64,000 nucleotides of DNA from Chloroflexota bacterium (GCA_011523545.1 WTGN01000030.1:1-64000); one strand, 5' to 3'. Positions 1 through 9,900 are shown, counted from the stretch's first letter. Notes: generated by a model not told the origin, from the letters alone. Numbers and translations: made by a program.

Positions 1-93
1 GGGAGGGGGAGATACGGCGCCGTAAGAGGCAACGTATTACGCATGAACTGCTGTATGGCAGCGCGAGAGCCTAAAGATCTTGTTGGGAGAGGC

Positions 94-600
94 TTACTCG
101 TCCATCGCCGTCATACGCCGGTCACGCAGGGCGACCAAGAAAGCCAGCGCGTGACCAAACATGATGTGGCCGAACAAGCTCGGACTGTTCAGATTGATCT
201 GCAGCAGTTCGCCGCCTGCGATCGCGGGCATGATGATCAAGCCGCCGAGGATCCACCAGATGACGCCGTAGATCAAGCCGCCGACCGCGATGTTGTAGAG
301 CGGGCTTCCCAGATCCACATACTGCATGAAGAGGCCGGTATACAAGGCGCCAATCACCGCGCTGATGATGACATGCAGGATGAAGCCGATCAAGGCGTCA
401 GCGCCAATCATGCCGCCGACCATCTCCAGCATGCCATTGTTCATCATGGGGGCGCCCTGCTCGACGTTTGCCACCATGTCTCCGCCTTCGCTCATTGTGA
501 CGTCAAGGCTTGGCACCATTGACGCCCCGATGAAGGCGAGAAAGAGATACCCGGCGATTATCCCAGGTATGATCCCTCTCATAAGTTTATCGCTGTCCAT
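94..600 (-). CDS. Small polytopic membrane protein, function unknown
   Basis: A 168-residue protein with about four hydrophobic segments (roughly residues 8-30, 62-92, 100-130 and 140-158), so almost certainly an integral membrane protein. No catalytic motif is visible and I do not recognise a named family. Residues 38-60 are Met-rich (PMMNNGMLEM). The start is well supported: AGGAGG lies 7 bases before the ATG. It stands alone on the minus strand and has its own good promoter at 705-733, which gives a leader of about 98 nt. That leader carries a 7-bp inverted repeat, GGGTAAG/CTTACCC, at about 666-690, too weak and too far from any T-run to be a terminator. Confidence 0.7.
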   Translation of the reverse strand: MDSDKLMRGIIPGIIAGYLFLAFIGASMVPSLDVTMSEGGDMVANVEQGAPMMNNGMLEMVGGMIGADALIGFILHVIISAVIGALYTGLFMQYVDLGSPLYNIAVGGLIYGVIWWILGGLIIMPAIAGGELLQINLNSPSLFGHIMFGHALAFLVALRDRRMTAMDE

Positions 601-704
601 GTTGATTCCTCCTAAGAATACTAAGATCGTCTTCAGCGATCCGCGATGATATAGAACTCCTATTGGGTAAGATTCATAAGAACTTACCCGCTTCGGTTGT
701 CTAC

Positions 705-733
705 ATTATATACAGGACGCTATTGGCTGGCAA
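705..733 (-). promoter_or_regulatory. Sigma70-type promoter for the 94-600 gene
   Basis: Read on the minus strand: TTGCCA (728-733), a 17-bp spacer, then TATAAT (705-710). Five of six -35 bases and all six -10 bases match the consensus. Transcription would start near 698. Confidence 0.6.
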
Positions 734-917
734 GCAAATTAGCCAAGCAATCAGAAATCTCACGCAGATTTGCTCCTGTCTTCGCCTGCCCGTTTCCTTC
801 AGGAGAAGCGCTTCGGCGGTCAAATCAGCCGGAAAACCAAGGCGATCAGATGGCGAAAACCGCCTGATTGTGTTAGAATTCAGTCAGATAATTGCGCGGG
901 CGCAACACTGAAACTTG

Positions 918-930
918 GGGGCGACTTACC
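918..930 (+). repeat. Half-copy of the GGGGCGAC-TACC palindromic repeat
   Basis: GGGGCGACTTACC differs from the left arm of the complete palindrome at 36972-36993 by one base. The right arm is missing. It lies upstream of gyrA. Confidence 0.4.
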
Positions 931-1085
931 TGCCCTGCTCATCATGATTTCTTGCGCAAATTCCTCGCTGAGCCAGGCAGTGGCGATGTCTGCGGTCAAG
1001 CGAGGAGCGGAGCCGGCGCTCAAAGGTGAACCACCGCCGATGAAAGGAGAATCGCGTCGACCAATTTCAAGGTCGGCCGCTTGGT

Positions 1086-3668
1086 ATGGACAGTTTCGAT
1101 TCCAACTCGCCGGACGATGGCGCCATTCGCACAATCACAATCAATGAGGAGATGCGCGGCAGCTATCTGAATTATGCGATGAGCGTCATTGTGGCGCGCG
1201 CTTTGCCCGACGCCCGTGACGGCTTGAAGCCAGTGCATCGCCGTATCTTGTATGCCATGCATGATATGGGCTTGCGCCCCGGCAGTACTTACAAGAAATG
1301 CGCCCGGCTGGTGGGCGAGGTATTGGGCAAATACCATCCGCACGGCGACCAGGCGGTGTACGAAGCCATGGCGCGCATGGCGCAGGATTTCTCGCTGCGC
1401 TATCCCCTGGTAGACGGCCAGGGCAATTTCGGCAGTCAAGACGGCGACAAACCGGCGGCGATGCGTTACACCGAAGCGCGCATGGCGAATATCGCCGGCG
1501 AAATGCTGGCCGATATCGCAATGAACACGGTCGACTTTGCCGAGAATTACGATCAAACGCAGGAGGAGCCGACTGTCTTGCCGGCGCGCTTGCCCAATCT
1601 GCTGCTCAATGGCGCCAGCGGCATCGCCGTCGGGATGGCGACAAGCATCCCGCCCCACAATCTGCGTGAACTGGCAGACGCGATCATTTATCTGATTGAC
1701 CGCTACAGTGAGATCGACGCGGTCACGGTCGACGATCTTATGCAGTTCATTCAGGGACCAGACTTCCCCACCGGCGCCACGATTGGTGTCGGAGACGAAC
1801 TGCTCCCCGAGATCAAGGAAGCCTACGCCACTGGCAAGGGCCGGGTTGTAATCCGATCGACGGTGGCGCTGGAAGATGGACGCGGCAATGTCATCGACGA
1901 AGAGGCCGCCAGAGAACGACCAGCAGACGTCGAAAGAATAGTCTTCAAATCTATCCCCTATCAGGCTAGCAAATCGGGCATCATCGAACGCATTGTGAGC
2001 CTGGTGCGCGACGGGCGAATTGACGGTATTCGAGACTTACGGGACGAATCCGACCGGCAAGGTTTGCGCCTGGTAGTCGAACTAAAGCGAGATGCCCAAT
2101 ACAAGCGAGTGCTCAATCAACTCTTTGCTTTTACGCAGCTGCAAACCGCCCATAGCATTCAGATGCTGGCGCTCGTCAACGGCGAACCGCGGCTGTTGAG
2201 CCTTAAGCGTTGCCTGCAGATTTACATTGAGCATCGCTACGATGTAATCGTGCGGCGCTCAACCCATGATTTGGAGCGACAGCGGGCGCGCGCCCATGTT
2301 TTGATGGGCTTGCTAAAGGCAGTATCAAATATTGATCTTGTCATACAAACGATTCGCAATTCGCCAGATGTGAGCGCCGCCCGCGCGCAACTCATGGCAT
2401 TGCTAGAGTTGGACGAGGCGCAGGCGAACGCCATATTGGATATGCAGCTTCGGCGCCTGGCGGCCTTGGAGCGACAGAGGCTACAGGAGGAATATGATGC
2501 GGTGCGAGCCCGCATTGATTACCTGGAAGACCTGTTAGGGTCGCCACAGAAGATTCTTGGTCTTATCCGAGAAGACGTTCAGGAAATCGCCGAGAAGTAT
2601 GGCGACGAGCGCAATACGACGCCCGTAATTGATAACTTCAGCTTGGATGAAGCGAGTCAATTTAACAAGGAAGACGTCGTCATTTCGCTTTCAGAAAACG
2701 GCTATATCAAACGGGTGGCGGCGCGCCACTACCGATCTCAGAAGCGCGGTGGCAAAGGCATGCGCGGTTTCGCGCTGAAGGAAGACGACGCGCTGATGGA
2801 CGTCTTCTTCGCATACAGCCACGATACAATCTTATCATTTAGTGACCGCGGTAAAGTTTACTCCTGCACCGCCTATGAAATCGCCGAAACCCAGCGGGAC
2901 AAGCGTGGGCCCCTCATCCAGAGCCTGCTGCCCTTGGAAAACGAGGAGAAGATCACGGCGATTCTTGCGCTGCCGGAGCAACAACGCGACACAGAACAAG
3001 GCTACTTTGTGTTTGCCACCATCAGGGGCAAGGTCAAGCGAGTTGAGCAGAGCGAGTTATCGGTTATCCGCAACAGCGGATTGATCGCCATGAATGTACT
3101 GGAAGGCGACTCGTTGCGCTGGGTTAAATGGACAAATGGCGATCAGCAAATTGTCATGGCCTCGGCAAACGGTCAAAGTATTCTGTTTCACGAGGAGGAA
3201 GTCCGCCCAATGGGCCGCCAGGCTGCCGGCGTGATGGGCATGCGCTTGGCTGCGGGCGATGAAGTCGTCGGCATGGATGTTGTCGACGCGGACCATACTC
3301 ACGTGCTGGTCGTCACGAGCAAGGGCTACGGCAAGCGAACGCCATTGTCAGAGTACCGACAGCAAGGGAGATTCGGCTTTGGTGTGCGCACCTTAAAGCG
3401 CAATTCGCATACCGGCCCCGTCATTGCCGTGCGATGCATAAGCGAAGACGATGGCATCATGCTCATCTCTCAAAAAGGCATCGTGATACGAACGGACCTG
3501 TCCCAACTTCGCGAGACCGGCCGCAATACTCAAGGCGTCAAGCTGATGAATCTAAACGATGGCGACGACGTTGCCGGCATCGCAATCATGAGTGACGCGG
3601 CGGACGACATATTCGACGGTGAGGAAAATGGCGCCGGCGGCATATCCGCGCAGAACGGCAACAAGTGA
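1086..3668 (+). CDS. gyrA: DNA gyrase subunit A
   Basis: GyrA, with GyrB, forms the type II topoisomerase that introduces negative supercoils. The 860 residues show the breakage-reunion domain followed by the six-blade C-terminal wrapping domain. The catalytic tyrosine is Tyr128 in AMRYTEAR. The GyrA box is QKRGGKG (residues 552-558), which marks gyrase rather than topoisomerase IV. Length is typical. The quinolone-resistance region reads [10 protein letters not shown]: the positions equivalent to E. coli Ser83 and Asp87 are Gln89 and Glu93. The C-terminal tail is not strongly acidic. The ATG at 1086 is the only sensible start, although it lacks a close Shine-Dalgarno. gyrB is not adjacent; the gene is monocistronic and convergent with rplY. 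Confidence 0.97.
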   Translation: MDSFDSNSPDDGAIRTITINEEMRGSYLNYAMSVIVARALPDARDGLKPVHRRILYAMHDMGLRPGSTYKKCARLVGEVLGKYHPHGDQAVYEAMARMAQDFSLRYPLVDGQGNFGSQDGDKPAAMRYTEARMANIAGEMLADIAMNTVDFAENYDQTQEEPTVLPARLPNLLLNGASGIAVGMATSIPPHNLRELADAIIYLIDRYSEIDAVTVDDLMQFIQGPDFPTGATIGVGDELLPEIKEAYATGKGRVVIRSTVALEDGRGNVIDEEAARERPADVERIVFKSIPYQASKSGIIERIVSLVRDGRIDGIRDLRDESDRQGLRLVVELKRDAQYKRVLNQLFAFTQLQTAHSIQMLALVNGEPRLLSLKRCLQIYIEHRYDVIVRRSTHDLERQRARAHVLMGLLKAVSNIDLVIQTIRNSPDVSAARAQLMALLELDEAQANAILDMQLRRLAALERQRLQEEYDAVRARIDYLEDLLGSPQKILGLIREDVQEIAEKYGDERNTTPVIDNFSLDEASQFNKEDVVISLSENGYIKRVAARHYRSQKRGGKGMRGFALKEDDALMDVFFAYSHDTILSFSDRGKVYSCTAYEIAETQRDKRGPLIQSLLPLENEEKITAILALPEQQRDTEQGYFVFATIRGKVKRVEQSELSVIRNSGLIAMNVLEGDSLRWVKWTNGDQQIVMASANGQSILFHEEEVRPMGRQAAGVMGMRLAAGDEVVGMDVVDADHTHVLVVTSKGYGKRTPLSEYRQQGRFGFGVRTLKRNSHTGPVIAVRCISEDDGIMLISQKGIVIRTDLSQLRETGRNTQGVKLMNLNDGDDVAGIAIMSDAADDIFDGEENGAGGISAQNGNK

Positions 3669-3736
3669 GCCACAGGCCGAACCGGCGCAGAGATGGTGAG
3701 CGATCTCGCCGCTAAACGATCGAGATGATCGCGGGT

Positions 3737-4387
3737 CTATTCTTCTTCGCCGCCGTCTTCCGTTTCTTCAGCATCCGCCTCGTCAAGCTCGCCGTCACCC
3801 TCAAGTTCATCGAGTTCATCTTCGGCGCGCGCTGCGGCGGGCTGCACGATTTTGGCGAGCATTTCGTTGGGGTCGTTGTGCACGGTCACATTCTCGCCAA
3901 AAGTCAGGTCGCCAACCAGGACTTCGGCGCCCAGCTCGGTCAAGCGGGAGAGATCAATCTGAATGCGGTCGCGGATGTCGCTCGGGAAAACCTCAAGCGT
4001 GAGCGAGCTTCTACCGGTGATTAAGATGCCTTCGCGGGCGGTAACAACGGGGCTTTCGCCTTCCATCACGATCGGCACTTCGACGCTGATTCGCTGCGTC
4101 TGATCTACGGCCAGGAAGTCCACATGAAGAATATCGCCGCGGACGACATCGCGCTGCACTTCGCGCGCCAAGGTGGGGAAGCTGTCGCCATTCACTTCGA
4201 TATCAATGAGATTGGTGCCGCCGGCGTTCATCAGCGTCACCTCTACCGCGCGGTAGGGAAATTGCACGCTGATAGGATTGATGGACGGCCCGTAAACGGT
4301 TCCGGGAACGAAGCCCGCCCCCCGCAATCGGCGGTTTGCCTTGCCGCGCGCCTGCCGCACTTCTGCCGCAAGTCGGAATTCTGCCAT
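3737..4387 (-). CDS. rplY: 50S ribosomal protein L25, TL5/CTC type
   Basis: Binds 5S rRNA in the large ribosomal subunit; the long form is the general stress protein CTC/TL5. Residues 1-95 form the L25 domain (EVRQARGKANRRLR, then PGTVYG). Residues 100-185 form the TL5/CTC beta domain. The last 25 or so residues are almost purely Asp/Glu. The start is the ATG at 4387, giving MAEFRLAAEVRQ, because GAGGAG lies just upstream and the family begins here; a frame-extending ATG at 4423 adds residues that do not fit the family. Its own promoter is at 4468-4496, leaving a leader of about 74 nt. It is convergent with gyrA, 68 bp apart. Confidence 0.93.
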   Translation of the reverse strand: MAEFRLAAEVRQARGKANRRLRGAGFVPGTVYGPSINPISVQFPYRAVEVTLMNAGGTNLIDIEVNGDSFPTLAREVQRDVVRGDILHVDFLAVDQTQRISVEVPIVMEGESPVVTAREGILITGRSSLTLEVFPSDIRDRIQIDLSRLTELGAEVLVGDLTFGENVTVHNDPNEMLAKIVQPAAARAEDELDELEGDGELDEADAEETEDGGEEE

Positions 4388-4467
4388 AATTTGAAGCTCC
4401 TCAACACTGGCTCGACGCATCACAAAGCGGGCGCCGGCGCGCTTACCATCTCTGACAAAGTCGGCTA

Positions 4468-4496
4468 ATTCTAGTGGCGGGTCGGCCGCCAGTCAA
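4468..4496 (-). promoter_or_regulatory. Promoter for rplY
   Basis: Minus strand: TTGACT (4491-4496), 17-bp spacer, TAGAAT (4468-4473). Each box has a single mismatch to consensus. Transcription would begin near 4461, between the tRNA terminator and rplY. Confidence 0.65.
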
Positions 4497-4512
4497 TAGT
4501 ATGGAAAATAAT

Positions 4513-4537
4513 ACGCCCGCGAAACCGTGGGCGTTTT
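4513..4537 (-). terminator. Putative terminator after tRNA-Gly
   Basis: Inverted repeat ACGCCC (4513-4518) and GGGCGT (4529-4534), starting only 7 bases past the tRNA 3' end. On the minus strand it is followed by ATTATTTT. A plus-strand T4 run (4534-4537) means it could work in both directions. Confidence 0.5.
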
Positions 4538-4543
4538 CCGAGA

Positions 4544-4616
4544 AGCGGGTAACGGGACTCGAACCCGTGACTTTCTGCTTGGGAAGCAGGCACTCTACCA
4601 ACTGAGCTATACCCGC
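4544..4616 (-). tRNA. tRNA-Gly, anticodon CCC
   Basis: The minus strand folds into a complete cloverleaf. The acceptor stem is GCGGGTA/TACCCGC; the D arm is GCTC with loop AGTTGGTA; the anticodon loop is TTCCCAA with anticodon CCC; the T arm is ACGGG-TTCGAGT-CCCGT. The discriminator base is T, as expected for bacterial glycine tRNA. There is a C-A mismatch at the outermost anticodon-stem pair (27-43). CCA is not encoded. It reads GGG glycine codons. Confidence 0.95.
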
Positions 4617-4627
4617 GGACTTCGTCA

Positions 4628-4656
4628 ATTTTAGAACGCGCCAATCGCTGTGTCAA
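4628..4656 (-). promoter_or_regulatory. Strong promoter for tRNA-Gly
   Basis: Minus strand: perfect TTGACA (4651-4656), 17-bp spacer, TAAAAT (4628-4633). The predicted start is near 4621, about 5 bases before the mature tRNA. Confidence 0.75.
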
Positions 4657-4819
4657 GTTTGCAAATGGCGCAAGCTGCCGGTACAGCTATGACGTCAGCC
4701 GCGAGCGCCGGCGCGCCAGGTCAACATCTGATCCGCCTCGATACATCGGCGCCGCCCATACTCAGTCTATGCTCCACCGCTGTTGAGACGTCACTGCCGC
4801 TATGCCGAGCCAGCGATTA

Positions 4820-4828
4820 TGATATGAT
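4820..4828 (+). promoter_or_regulatory. Possible extended -10 promoter for the surface-glycan block
   Basis: TGATATGAT reads as an extended -10 element (TG-N-TATGAT) in the 417-bp gap between the tRNA and the first glycosyltransferase. No good -35 box sits at the right distance. The rest of the gap (4657-5033) shows no gene. Confidence 0.3.
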
Positions 4829-5033
4829 TTGGCTTTGAGCGTTCTTCTCCAGAGGAGCGAGTGGCTGGCGCAGCGTATATTTGGGGGCAAGCGGTGTAAA
4901 AGTATCGTGGACCGCTGGCCGCCCGCCGGGCTCTGATTTCGCATGGGCGCAGTTCATTCGTTAAGACAAGGAGTGGAAGCATCCCGCGTCCGACTGGTCG
5001 CGGTCGCTCACATTGAGGAGAACACAAGACGCA

Positions 5034-6209
5034 ATGGGCAACTCCGTCCGCCAGAAGCAGCGCAAGCTCAAAATTCTGATCATCCTCCTGTATTACCATC
5101 CGCATTCCACCGGGCTGACGCATTACGTCCGCATGCTGGCCGAGGAGCTGGTGCGCCGCGGTCATGCGGTGACTGTGGTCGCGTCCTGCCACAGCCGCGA
5201 ATTGCCGCTGGGCGAGGCGACGCTCAATGGTGTGCGCGTCGTACGCTTGTGGGCGCCCATCGCCTTGAGCCGCGGGCGCATTATGCCGAACTATCCCCGC
5301 GCGATCAATCGACTCCTGCGTGAACACGATGTCGCCAATATTCACATCCCGCTGTTGGAGACTGCGCTGGTGGCATTCCTGGCGGGCATCGCCGGGGTCC
5401 AGGTCATACCGACGCATCACGGCGATCTGATTTTGCCGAAGAATCCAATTAACGACACGATCAGCAAAATCATGTTCGCCTTCTACAAGTACATGGCGCG
5501 GCGCGTGCCATGCATCATTGGGCTTAGCGATGATTATGCCGACAACTCTTACTACCTCCGTCCTTTTCGCGACAAAGTGAGAATTATCTACCCGCCCATG
5601 GTCATACCGGAACCGGATCCAGCCGGCGTCCGCGAGCTGCGCGCGCAATGGCAAAAGGACGGCGGGCCGCTCATCGCTTATGCCGGCCGCTTCGTGCAGG
5701 AGAAACGGCCCGATCTGCTGATACGGTCGCTTGACACAATCAACGAACGGCATCCGAACGCGCGTGTCATATTTGCCGGCGAATACGATGTGGGCTATGA
5801 AGGCACCTGGCAGCGGCATCGGCGCCTCGTCGATCAGTACGAGTCCCAACTCATCTTCCTCGGCCTCATTCGCGACAAGCAGACGCTCGCCAATTTCTAC
5901 GCCGCTTGCGACGTGCTCGTCATGCCCAGCGACAGCGACTGCTTCCCGCTGGTCCAGGGGGAAGCGATGCTTTGCGGCACACCTGTTGTTATGACGGACA
6001 TCGCGGGCGGGCGCGTCGCGGTGACAGTCACCGGCATGGGCAAGCTCGCGAAACCGGGCGACGCGCGGTCAATCGGGGAGACTACGCTTGAAGTCCTCGA
6101 AGATCCCGGCCAGTACACCAAACCCAGAGACTTTATACGAGGCGTCTTTTCATTCGAAGAATGCGTAAATCGATACGAGTCGATTCTTTATCAATACGCC
6201 AAGCACTAG
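5034..6209 (+). CDS. GT4-family glycosyltransferase (GT-B fold)
   Basis: A cytoplasmic or membrane-associated retaining glycosyltransferase that probably adds a sugar from a nucleotide donor to a lipid-linked glycan; donor and acceptor cannot be read. The N-terminal Rossmann half begins ILIILLYYHPHSTGLTHYV and has a glycine-poor acceptor loop. The C-terminal half has IAYAGRFVQEKRPDLLI (family phosphate-loop region), then the donor-site stretch PSDSDCFPLVQGEAM, where the canonical E-x7-E is only partly kept (one Glu). The ATG at 5034 is chosen because GAGGAG precedes it; an in-frame TTG at 5013 overlaps that site. First gene of a plus-strand block running to 25746. Confidence 0.85.
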   Translation: MGNSVRQKQRKLKILIILLYYHPHSTGLTHYVRMLAEELVRRGHAVTVVASCHSRELPLGEATLNGVRVVRLWAPIALSRGRIMPNYPRAINRLLREHDVANIHIPLLETALVAFLAGIAGVQVIPTHHGDLILPKNPINDTISKIMFAFYKYMARRVPCIIGLSDDYADNSYYLRPFRDKVRIIYPPMVIPEPDPAGVRELRAQWQKDGGPLIAYAGRFVQEKRPDLLIRSLDTINERHPNARVIFAGEYDVGYEGTWQRHRRLVDQYESQLIFLGLIRDKQTLANFYAACDVLVMPSDSDCFPLVQGEAMLCGTPVVMTDIAGGRVAVTVTGMGKLAKPGDARSIGETTLEVLEDPGQYTKPRDFIRGVFSFEECVNRYESILYQYAKH

Positions 6210-6247
6210 CGTAAGCGCCGGCGCGCCGCGTCACATCGGGAGGAAGC

Positions 6248-7096
6248 GTGGTCGATTCGGATACGATAGCGTTCATGACGCGCAATGAAGCCGACATGGC
6301 ATTCAAGCGGCGGGTCAAAACGATATTTGATTTCGTTGAACCAGACGATGGCATGCGCATCCTCGATCTGCCATGCGGACGCGGCTTTTATCTCAACATG
6401 TTTCGTCATGTCTGCGGCTGCGAGCTCGTCGGCGCCGACCTGGAATGGTCCGTGGTGGAGACAGCCGGGCGCGCGCTGAAGCAATTGGCCGGCATTCATG
6501 TTCAGCAGGCCAGCGTATACGCCATGCCCTATCCGGGCGGCTGCTTCGACGCTGTCATATTGTCGGAAGTGCTTGAACATATCGACGACGACATTCGCGG
6601 ACTGCGCGAAGCCTTTCGCGTATTGAAGCCGGGCGGCGTATTGGCGGTCACGGTGCCAAACGCCAACTACCCCTTTTTGTGGGATCCGATAAACAAGCTA
6701 TTGGAGCGCGCCTTCAATCGGCATATACAGCGGGGGCCGCTGGCGGGGATCTGGGCCAACCATGTGCGCCTGTACACGCCGATTCAACTGCGCCGCGCCG
6801 TATCAAGCGCCGGCTTCTACATCGAAGAAGAGCGGTCTTTGACTCATCACTGTTTCCCCTTCATCCATAACCTGGTGTATGGCTTGGGCAAACCGCTGCT
6901 GGAAGCGAACGTGTTGCCTGGTTCCATGCGGTCTGTCGCCGACCGACATGACTTTGAGACCTGCGGGGGGCGCCTGAATCCCGTCAGGCTGGGCGTCGCG
7001 CTCTTCAATCTGTTTGATTCCAAGAATTCCCTGGATGAAGGAGCGGGGCGCTCGACGGTCAACCTTGCGATAAAAGGTCGGAAGCCAGATGCCTGA
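6248..7096 (+). CDS. Class I SAM-dependent methyltransferase
   Basis: 282 residues. The SAM-binding motif I is ILDLPCGRGFYLN (about residues 38-50); motif II is the acidic VGADLEW; the later FDAVILSEVLEHIDDD and LKPGGVLAVTVPN stretches are typical of the Methyltransf_11/25 type. The C-terminal 100 residues differ between family members and carry no diagnostic motif. The GTG start is supported by GGGAGGAAGC directly before it. The downstream gene overlaps by 8 bp, so translation is likely coupled. Between a glycosyltransferase and GT-C proteins, methylation of a surface glycan or its lipid carrier is a reasonable inference but not shown. Confidence 0.85.
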   Translation: MVDSDTIAFMTRNEADMAFKRRVKTIFDFVEPDDGMRILDLPCGRGFYLNMFRHVCGCELVGADLEWSVVETAGRALKQLAGIHVQQASVYAMPYPGGCFDAVILSEVLEHIDDDIRGLREAFRVLKPGGVLAVTVPNANYPFLWDPINKLLERAFNRHIQRGPLAGIWANHVRLYTPIQLRRAVSSAGFYIEEERSLTHHCFPFIHNLVYGLGKPLLEANVLPGSMRSVADRHDFETCGGRLNPVRLGVALFNLFDSKNSLDEGAGRSTVNLAIKGRKPDA

Positions 7097-9863
7097 GGCC
7101 TTGGAAAAGCCGCCATCCAGCGCCGCCATTGCCGATGACGCCGGCAACGCGGGCGAAGCCGGATCAGCCGCGGATGCGCCGCGCTCGCCTGAAGAGCGGG
7201 CATCGGATTATGACGCTTCAGACATGGCGTCAAACACGGTCGCCGTTGAAGGCGAGGCGGCAGCAGCGGGCCGGCCCATTGAAGACCTCATGCTCAGCGA
7301 GCTCATCGAAAGCTGGCTGCGTCGACCGGGCCAGACATGGCGCGCGCTGCGGATTGCAGTCGCCTCCGAAGCCAGATATGCTCCGCGCGCGGCGGCGCCT
7401 TCAATCATAACGCCAAGCCCACCAGTGAGGGATGCGCCCGGCAGCTCATTGGTCAGGGCGATTCTGTCCGCCGTCAGCGGTCTGCGGGCGGCCAATACGA
7501 TTCAATTGCTGCTCTACGGCATTGCCATCGTCAGCGCCTTAGCCGGCAGCATCCTGCTTCGCGGCAGTGACGCTGTGCCGCGCGCCGGCGACTATTCACT
7601 TATAGTGGGCGCGCCTTTTCTCTGGCTGGGATTTCTGCTGTGGCTGGCTGCCGAAGCAGTCGGCGAGTGGGCGAACATTCGTGAAAGCTGGCGGGCCATG
7701 GATCGCCGCGCTCGCCTGCGTTGGTCTGCGCGCGCCCTGCCGGTCATGATTTGCTTGCTTGCGCTCTTCACTTTGACCGCTGCCATGTCCGCGCCGGCAG
7801 GAGACGCGACGTCTTTGGCGCTGTCAGCGTTAGGTCTATTCGTCGCCGGCGGCCTTCTCTGGATTCTGATCGAAATCGCCTTTCGGCAGCGCCATGGTCG
7901 ATTTACTTCGGACGACGGCGCCGCGTTACTTGTCTATCGGCCACGGGCGAGGCGTTCACTCGCGGCGGATATCGGCGGACGGCGCAAACTGCTGATCGCG
8001 CTTGCAACCTTATGCAGCCTCACGGTCTGGTTGAATACCAGCGGCAATCGTATTGAGCCGCCTGTCATCACGCTGTGGCTGCTCAGCGCAGGATTGTGGG
8101 CTTTTGTCTTTGCGCCGCTTCGTTGGAATTTTGTTGAATGGTCCTGCGCGAGAATAGACGCGGCCCGGCGTTTTCGCCCCCGCGATTATCGATTGACGCT
8201 TGTCGCGCTGCTTTTGATTATGCTGCTGGGCGCCGGTTTTCGCCTTTATGAGCTGGATGCCTACCCGCCGCAGATGTACAGCGACCTGGTCGAGAAGATA
8301 CAGGACGCCTACAAGATTCGGCATTTGAACGACTACCGCATATTCTTTGAAAATATCGGCGGGCGAGAGCCGCTGCACTTTTATCTGCTCTCTATCCTGG
8401 CGAGCCAGCCGGGCATGGCATTCGACCATTATGCGCTCAAGCTGATGTCAGCGCTGGAAAGCCTGGTTGCGCTGCCCATCATGTTCTGGCTGGGCGTCGA
8501 AGTCATGGGCCGGCGCCGGCGTTCTTTCGCCCTGCTTTTCGGTTTGCTGGCGGCTGCTTTGGTGGCGGTGAGCTTCTGGCATGCGGCAATTGGACGGCAG
8601 GGCATGCGCATCAGCCTCGCCCCGCTCTTCTCGACGCTGACAGGCGTCTACCTCGTTCGCGCCCTGCGATACAACCGGCGGTCAGACTTTGTGAAAGCCG
8701 GGTTGGCATTGGGCTTCGGCTTGATGGGTTATCAGGCGGTACGCATGCTGCCGGCGGCCGCGGTCGCGGGTGTGGCGGTCGCCGTTGCCCTGGGCCGGCA
8801 TTCACTGCGCGCGCGCCTCAGTTATATCTTGAATCTGGCGGTGTTGGCTTTCGTCGCGCTCATGGTGTTTCTGCCGCTGCTTCATTACTGGACGGAATCA
8901 CCGGAGAATTACATGCGCCGAGCGGACACGCGCCTGTTTGGCGACATGCCAACAACCGGCGAAGAGCGGGCCGCTTTTCTCCTTGAGAGTGTGCCTGTCC
9001 TGCTGAGCAACGTCCGGAAGACGGCGCTGATGTTTCACTATTTTGGCGACAATACCTGGGTGAGCGGCCTGCCCCAGGAGCCGGCCATGGACCCGGCGAC
9101 GGCGGCGTTCATGCTGCTCGGCGTCGCCGCCTGGCTGGCGCTGGTTCTTCGATCGCGCGATCCCGTTCATGTATTTGTTCTTGTATATCTGTTCGCCATG
9201 CTCTTGCCCACCGCGCTCGCCCTCTCCTTTCCAATCGAGGTGCCGAGTTTCATCCGGGCCAGCGGCGCCATACCGCCGAGCTATCTGATCGCGGCGCTGC
9301 CTGTCGCGGTCATCTGCCGGCGGCTGCGTAGGTCATTTTCAGGACGCGCCGGCTTCATCCTGGCGGTCGCCTTCGCCGTCAGCTTGCTTTTGGCGGCAAA
9401 CCACTATAATACGCGCCTCTATTTCGGAGAGTTCACCGAAAATTATGCGCGCGCATCGCACCCGCAGGCGCAGGCCGGCCGCATCCTGCGCGGCTTCGCC
9501 GAGAGCGACGGCGGCTACGGCAACGCCTTCGTGCTCACATCGCCGCATTGGTGGGATGTGCGCGCCATCGGGATCGAAGCGGGCCGCATGTTTTGGGACA
9601 GCGGCGGCGAGGTTGCACAGCTGCCGCAGATGCTGGAGCGCGGTTTGTGGCGGGAGGGCGAATTTCGCCTGCTACCGGAGCGGGACCTGCTCTTTTTCTA
9701 CTCGCGCGGGAACGAAGACGCGCCCATACTGCTGAGCGAGTGGTTTCCCAATGGACGGCTAATGGAAATCACAGTTCAGCCCGCGCACAAGTCTTTCTTC
9801 ATCTATCGCGCGCCGGCCTTGGGCGCTCAGGGTTTGCGGCGCTTCCTGGACGAGAATCGGTAG
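7089..9863 (+). CDS. GT-C (PMT/ArnT-like) membrane glycosyltransferase with cytoplasmic N-terminal extension
   Basis: 924 residues. About 130 N-terminal residues are hydrophilic, Ala/Glu/Asp-rich and low in complexity. Hydrophobic helices start near residue 138, and a second bundle begins near 375 (LTLVALLLIMLLGAGFRLY). The first external loop after that helix contains YPPQMYSDLVEK, where GT-C enzymes place the catalytic acid. A C-terminal soluble domain follows the last helix. Such proteins use polyprenyl-phosphate sugars to glycosylate lipids or proteins outside the membrane. ATG at 7089 overlaps the preceding stop by 8 bp. The substrate is unknown. Confidence 0.75.
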   Translation: MPEALEKPPSSAAIADDAGNAGEAGSAADAPRSPEERASDYDASDMASNTVAVEGEAAAAGRPIEDLMLSELIESWLRRPGQTWRALRIAVASEARYAPRAAAPSIITPSPPVRDAPGSSLVRAILSAVSGLRAANTIQLLLYGIAIVSALAGSILLRGSDAVPRAGDYSLIVGAPFLWLGFLLWLAAEAVGEWANIRESWRAMDRRARLRWSARALPVMICLLALFTLTAAMSAPAGDATSLALSALGLFVAGGLLWILIEIAFRQRHGRFTSDDGAALLVYRPRARRSLAADIGGRRKLLIALATLCSLTVWLNTSGNRIEPPVITLWLLSAGLWAFVFAPLRWNFVEWSCARIDAARRFRPRDYRLTLVALLLIMLLGAGFRLYELDAYPPQMYSDLVEKIQDAYKIRHLNDYRIFFENIGGREPLHFYLLSILASQPGMAFDHYALKLMSALESLVALPIMFWLGVEVMGRRRRSFALLFGLLAAALVAVSFWHAAIGRQGMRISLAPLFSTLTGVYLVRALRYNRRSDFVKAGLALGFGLMGYQAVRMLPAAAVAGVAVAVALGRHSLRARLSYILNLAVLAFVALMVFLPLLHYWTESPENYMRRADTRLFGDMPTTGEERAAFLLESVPVLLSNVRKTALMFHYFGDNTWVSGLPQEPAMDPATAAFMLLGVAAWLALVLRSRDPVHVFVLVYLFAMLLPTALALSFPIEVPSFIRASGAIPPSYLIAALPVAVICRRLRRSFSGRAGFILAVAFAVSLLLAANHYNTRLYFGEFTENYARASHPQAQAGRILRGFAESDGGYGNAFVLTSPHWWDVRAIGIEAGRMFWDSGGEVAQLPQMLERGLWREGEFRLLPERDLLFFYSRGNEDAPILLSEWFPNGRLMEITVQPAHKSFFIYRAPALGAQGLRRFLDENR

Positions 9864-9900
9864 ACCAGCCGAGACTTTCTGACCGAGGCATGCAGGCATC

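Larger units (their letters stand above)
601..1085. other. Intergenic region between the divergent membrane protein gene and gyrA
   Basis: The 485 bases hold the minus-strand promoter at 705-733, the leader inverted repeat at about 666-690, and a 13-bp half-copy of the palindromic repeat at 918-930. No convincing sigma70 promoter for gyrA could be read. The best Shine-Dalgarno-like string (AAGGAG, about 1044-1049) is some 37 bases before the gyrA ATG, too far to act on it directly. The short open frames here have no codon structure or recognisable product. Confidence 0.5.

Noticed and set aside
14..25. Perfect palindrome TACGGCGCCGTA at the window start
   Set aside because: Too short, single copy and without context; expected by chance in GC-rich DNA.
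663..1147. Short plus-strand open frames before gyrA
   Set aside because: No codon structure, no ribosome-binding site, no recognisable product; one runs into gyrA in another frame.
4388..4423. Upstream ATG for rplY
   Set aside because: Adds 12 residues not seen in L25; a better ribosome-binding site precedes 4387.
4800..5849. Minus-strand open frame of 349 codons
   Set aside because: Antisense to the GT4 glycosyltransferase; low-complexity His/Arg/Gln composition.
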